Shown here: in pieces, positions 6,112 to 7,100 of the stretch
Layout of the letters: every line of letters starts with the position of its first letter
How positions within the stretch are numbered: the stretch's first letter is position 1
Assembly: GCA_030696435.1 (NCBI GenBank)
Contig: JAUYSF010000399.1
Span: forward strand, 1 to 7,100
From: Desulfoprunum sp.
Lineage (GTDB): Bacteria > Desulfobacterota > Desulfobulbia > Desulfobulbales > Desulfocapsaceae
DNA length: 7,100 bases
Direction of reading: 5' to 3'
Notes under the pieces: generated by a model
Databases searched by the model: none
What the model was told of the DNA's origin: nothing
The model's input: only the letters and a program-made list of their open reading frames with translations
Position numbers and translations under genes: made by a program

Positions 6112-6726
6112 CTAAGGGTGATGAGTGAATGTTTCCGAAGAATAATTCACCAGCTCAAGCTCAAAAGCGCATTTTTGCCATCTGATGATATTGACGCAGG
6201 CGTAATCCTGCCGCAGGCGAAAGAGTTGGGTGAGCGGTAGGCCGAGAAGCCGGCAGAGTAAGACTCGGTTGACCCCGGCATGGCCGATGATGACTGCATT
6301 TTCGGTCGTTTCCTGCAGGATACGGAGAAAACCCGGCCAGGCCCGGTTACTCAGGTCGGTAAAACTCTCGCCGGCTGGTGGGCGGAAGATGGCTATATCC
6401 CGACCTCTTGCCTCATAACTGCCGGGAAACTGCTGCTGCACCTGGGCGACGGTCAGACCTTCCCATGGGCCAAGGGCAATCTCGCGCAACGCGGGCTCCC
6501 GTTCAGGTGAGAGGCCAAGGACTTTGGCCATGATCTCGGCACCTTCCAGGCATCGTCCCAGCGGACTGGTGAACAGGTGATCAATGCGGACATCCTGCAG
6601 AAAACCAGCCACCTGCCTCATCTGGGCTCTGCCCCGTTCCGTAAGGGCCACTTCCAGCTGACCAATAAATCGTCGGGGAGTATGGCCTGGGATCTCGCCG
6701 TGACGCAGGAGGTAGATAGTTTTCAT
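6112..6726 (-). CDS. Histidine phosphatase family protein (phosphoglycerate mutase/CobC-like)
   Basis: This is a soluble phosphatase of the histidine acid phosphatase (phosphoglycerate mutase-like) superfamily, using a phospho-histidine intermediate. Of its 204 residues, LLRHGE (6-11) gives the RHG motif with R8 and catalytic H9. R58 in SPLGRC, E82 in the REIALGPWEG stretch and H149 in IGHAGVNR complete the usual catalytic set, so it should be active. The length and the GPWEG and PAGESF segments suit the CobC/alpha-ribazole phosphatase or small-molecule phosphatase branch, but the substrate cannot be read. Its ATG overlaps the TGA of the upstream HD gene (ATGA, 6726-6723), so the two are translationally coupled. 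Its stop is 15 bases from the stop of the facing desulfurase gene. Cobalamin synthesis is an alternative role, but no other cobalamin gene is visible. Chemistry on a molybdenum-cofactor nucleotide is a speculative alternative. Confidence 0.9.
   Translation of the reverse strand: MKTIYLLRHGEIPGHTPRRFIGQLEVALTERGRAQMRQVAGFLQDVRIDHLFTSPLGRCLEGAEIMAKVLGLSPEREPALREIALGPWEGLTVAQVQQQFPGSYEARGRDIAIFRPPAGESFTDLSNRAWPGFLRILQETTENAVIIGHAGVNRVLLCRLLGLPLTQLFRLRQDYACVNIIRWQKCAFELELVNYSSETFTHHP
6125..6150 (-). other. UUCG-capped hairpin near the end of the phosphatase gene
   Basis: Read on the minus strand, GTGAAT pairs with ATTCAC, and inside them TTC pairs with GAA around a TTCG loop closed by C-G, the classic extra-stable C(UUCG)G cap, with a 2x2 internal mismatch between the two stems. 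It lies ten bases upstream of the phosphatase stop codon, at the junction of two converging transcripts. No T run follows in either direction, so any role in termination or 3' end stability is uncertain. Confidence 0.35.
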
Positions 6727-7100
6727 AAACCTGCCTCATCCAGAATTGTTTCCACGCTTCTACCGGCCCTTTGTTCCACAAGATCTTTCAGGGCCAGCGC
6801 CCGTTCTCTCCGGCCCCGTATCTCCCGGCATATTGCCGCATCCCCCGCAAAGATTTTCAGTTTTTCGGCGTAGCGTTCTTCGATCCGGATTCGACGAGAA
6901 CCGCTTATGCACTTGTCAGCCAGGCAGACAAGTTCTTTTTCAGTGAGGCTGCCGGTGAGTGGCGGTTTCAGATCTTTATGGGCTGCTACAATTGCGGCGA
7001 TCTCAGCCAGCCCCAAAGCGGCGAGCAGCTCCGCTCCCTTGATTTCATGCCGGGACTGGCCTTTCGCCACATCATGGAGCAAGGCCGCACCATAGAGAAG
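6723..7100 (-). CDS. HD-domain protein, 5' end cut by the window edge
   Basis: Only the last 125 residues are visible. The frame stays open to base 7100, and the first possible internal start (a TTG at 7082) lies inside the HD motif, so the true start is beyond the window. The visible part begins LLYGAALLHDVAKG, the metal-binding His-Asp pair (H9-D10 of the visible part). It continues with H18 in a RHEIKGAELL segment, H41 in AAHKD and D62 in LADKC. This is the arrangement of HD-superfamily metal-dependent phosphohydrolases, which act on nucleotides and other phosphate esters. The C-terminal 50 or so residues are rich in Arg, Lys and Glu and helical in appearance. Its stop overlaps the phosphatase start. 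It could be a stand-alone HD protein or the C-terminal domain of a larger fusion, for example with a nucleotidyltransferase, as I recall in some Desulfovibrio molybdoenzyme loci; this cannot be decided here. Confidence 0.85.
   Translation of the reverse strand, partial: LLYGAALLHDVAKGQSRHEIKGAELLAALGLAEIAAIVAAHKDLKPPLTGSLTEKELVCLADKCISGSRRIRIEERYAEKLKIFAGDAAICREIRGRRERALALKDLVEQRAGRSVETILDEAGL

Noticed and set aside
6098..6138. Bidirectional terminator between the converging genes (TCGGAAGC with GTTTCCGA)
   Set aside because: The stem has a wobble and a 25-base loop, lacks a following T run on either strand, and extends into the phosphatase gene.

Overview
The window looks like chromosomal DNA of an anaerobic bacterium, most likely a sulfate-reducing or related member of the Desulfobacterota. 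The main reason is a single-chain molybdenum aldehyde oxidoreductase that resembles Desulfovibrio gigas Mop almost from end to end. The order-level placement is inference. Genes are GC-rich (high 50s percent by eye), while the first ~430 bases are clearly more AT-rich.

Layout: 1-436 is a non-coding, AT-rich upstream region. It holds one good sigma70-type promoter (241-268) overlapped by a perfect 9-bp inverted repeat (234-267), followed by a ~160-nt leader with two possible hairpins. A plus-strand operon follows: an NAD(P)-dependent aldehyde dehydrogenase (437-1870), a 2Fe-2S/molybdopterin aldehyde oxidoreductase (1902-4571), a short TusE/DsrC-family sulfur carrier (4579-4938) and a cysteine-desulfurase-family PLP enzyme (4960-6096). 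Gaps are 31, 7 and 21 bases, so one transcript is likely. Facing it on the minus strand, with only 15 bases between the stop codons, is a histidine-phosphatase-family gene (6112-6726). It is coupled by an ATGA overlap to the end of an HD-domain protein that runs off the right edge (6723-7100).

Working model (inference): the operon makes two chemically different aldehyde oxidisers, one nucleotide-dependent and one molybdenum-dependent. The desulfurase and TusE-like carrier form a sulfur (or selenium) relay that matures the molybdenum enzyme. The opposing phosphatase/HD pair may belong to the same functional neighbourhood, for example handling nucleotide or phosphate chemistry of the cofactor, but the genes that would prove this lie outside the window.

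The most interesting points are: replacement of the aromatic substrate-tunnel residues of Mop by Ile, Ile, Val and Ala; the tight association of a one-cysteine, shortened TusE-like protein with a molybdenum hydroxylase; a very stable 12-bp hairpin just inside the TusE-like gene; and the inverted repeat sitting exactly on the -35 and -10 boxes. No RNA gene, insertion sequence, CRISPR array or integration site was seen.
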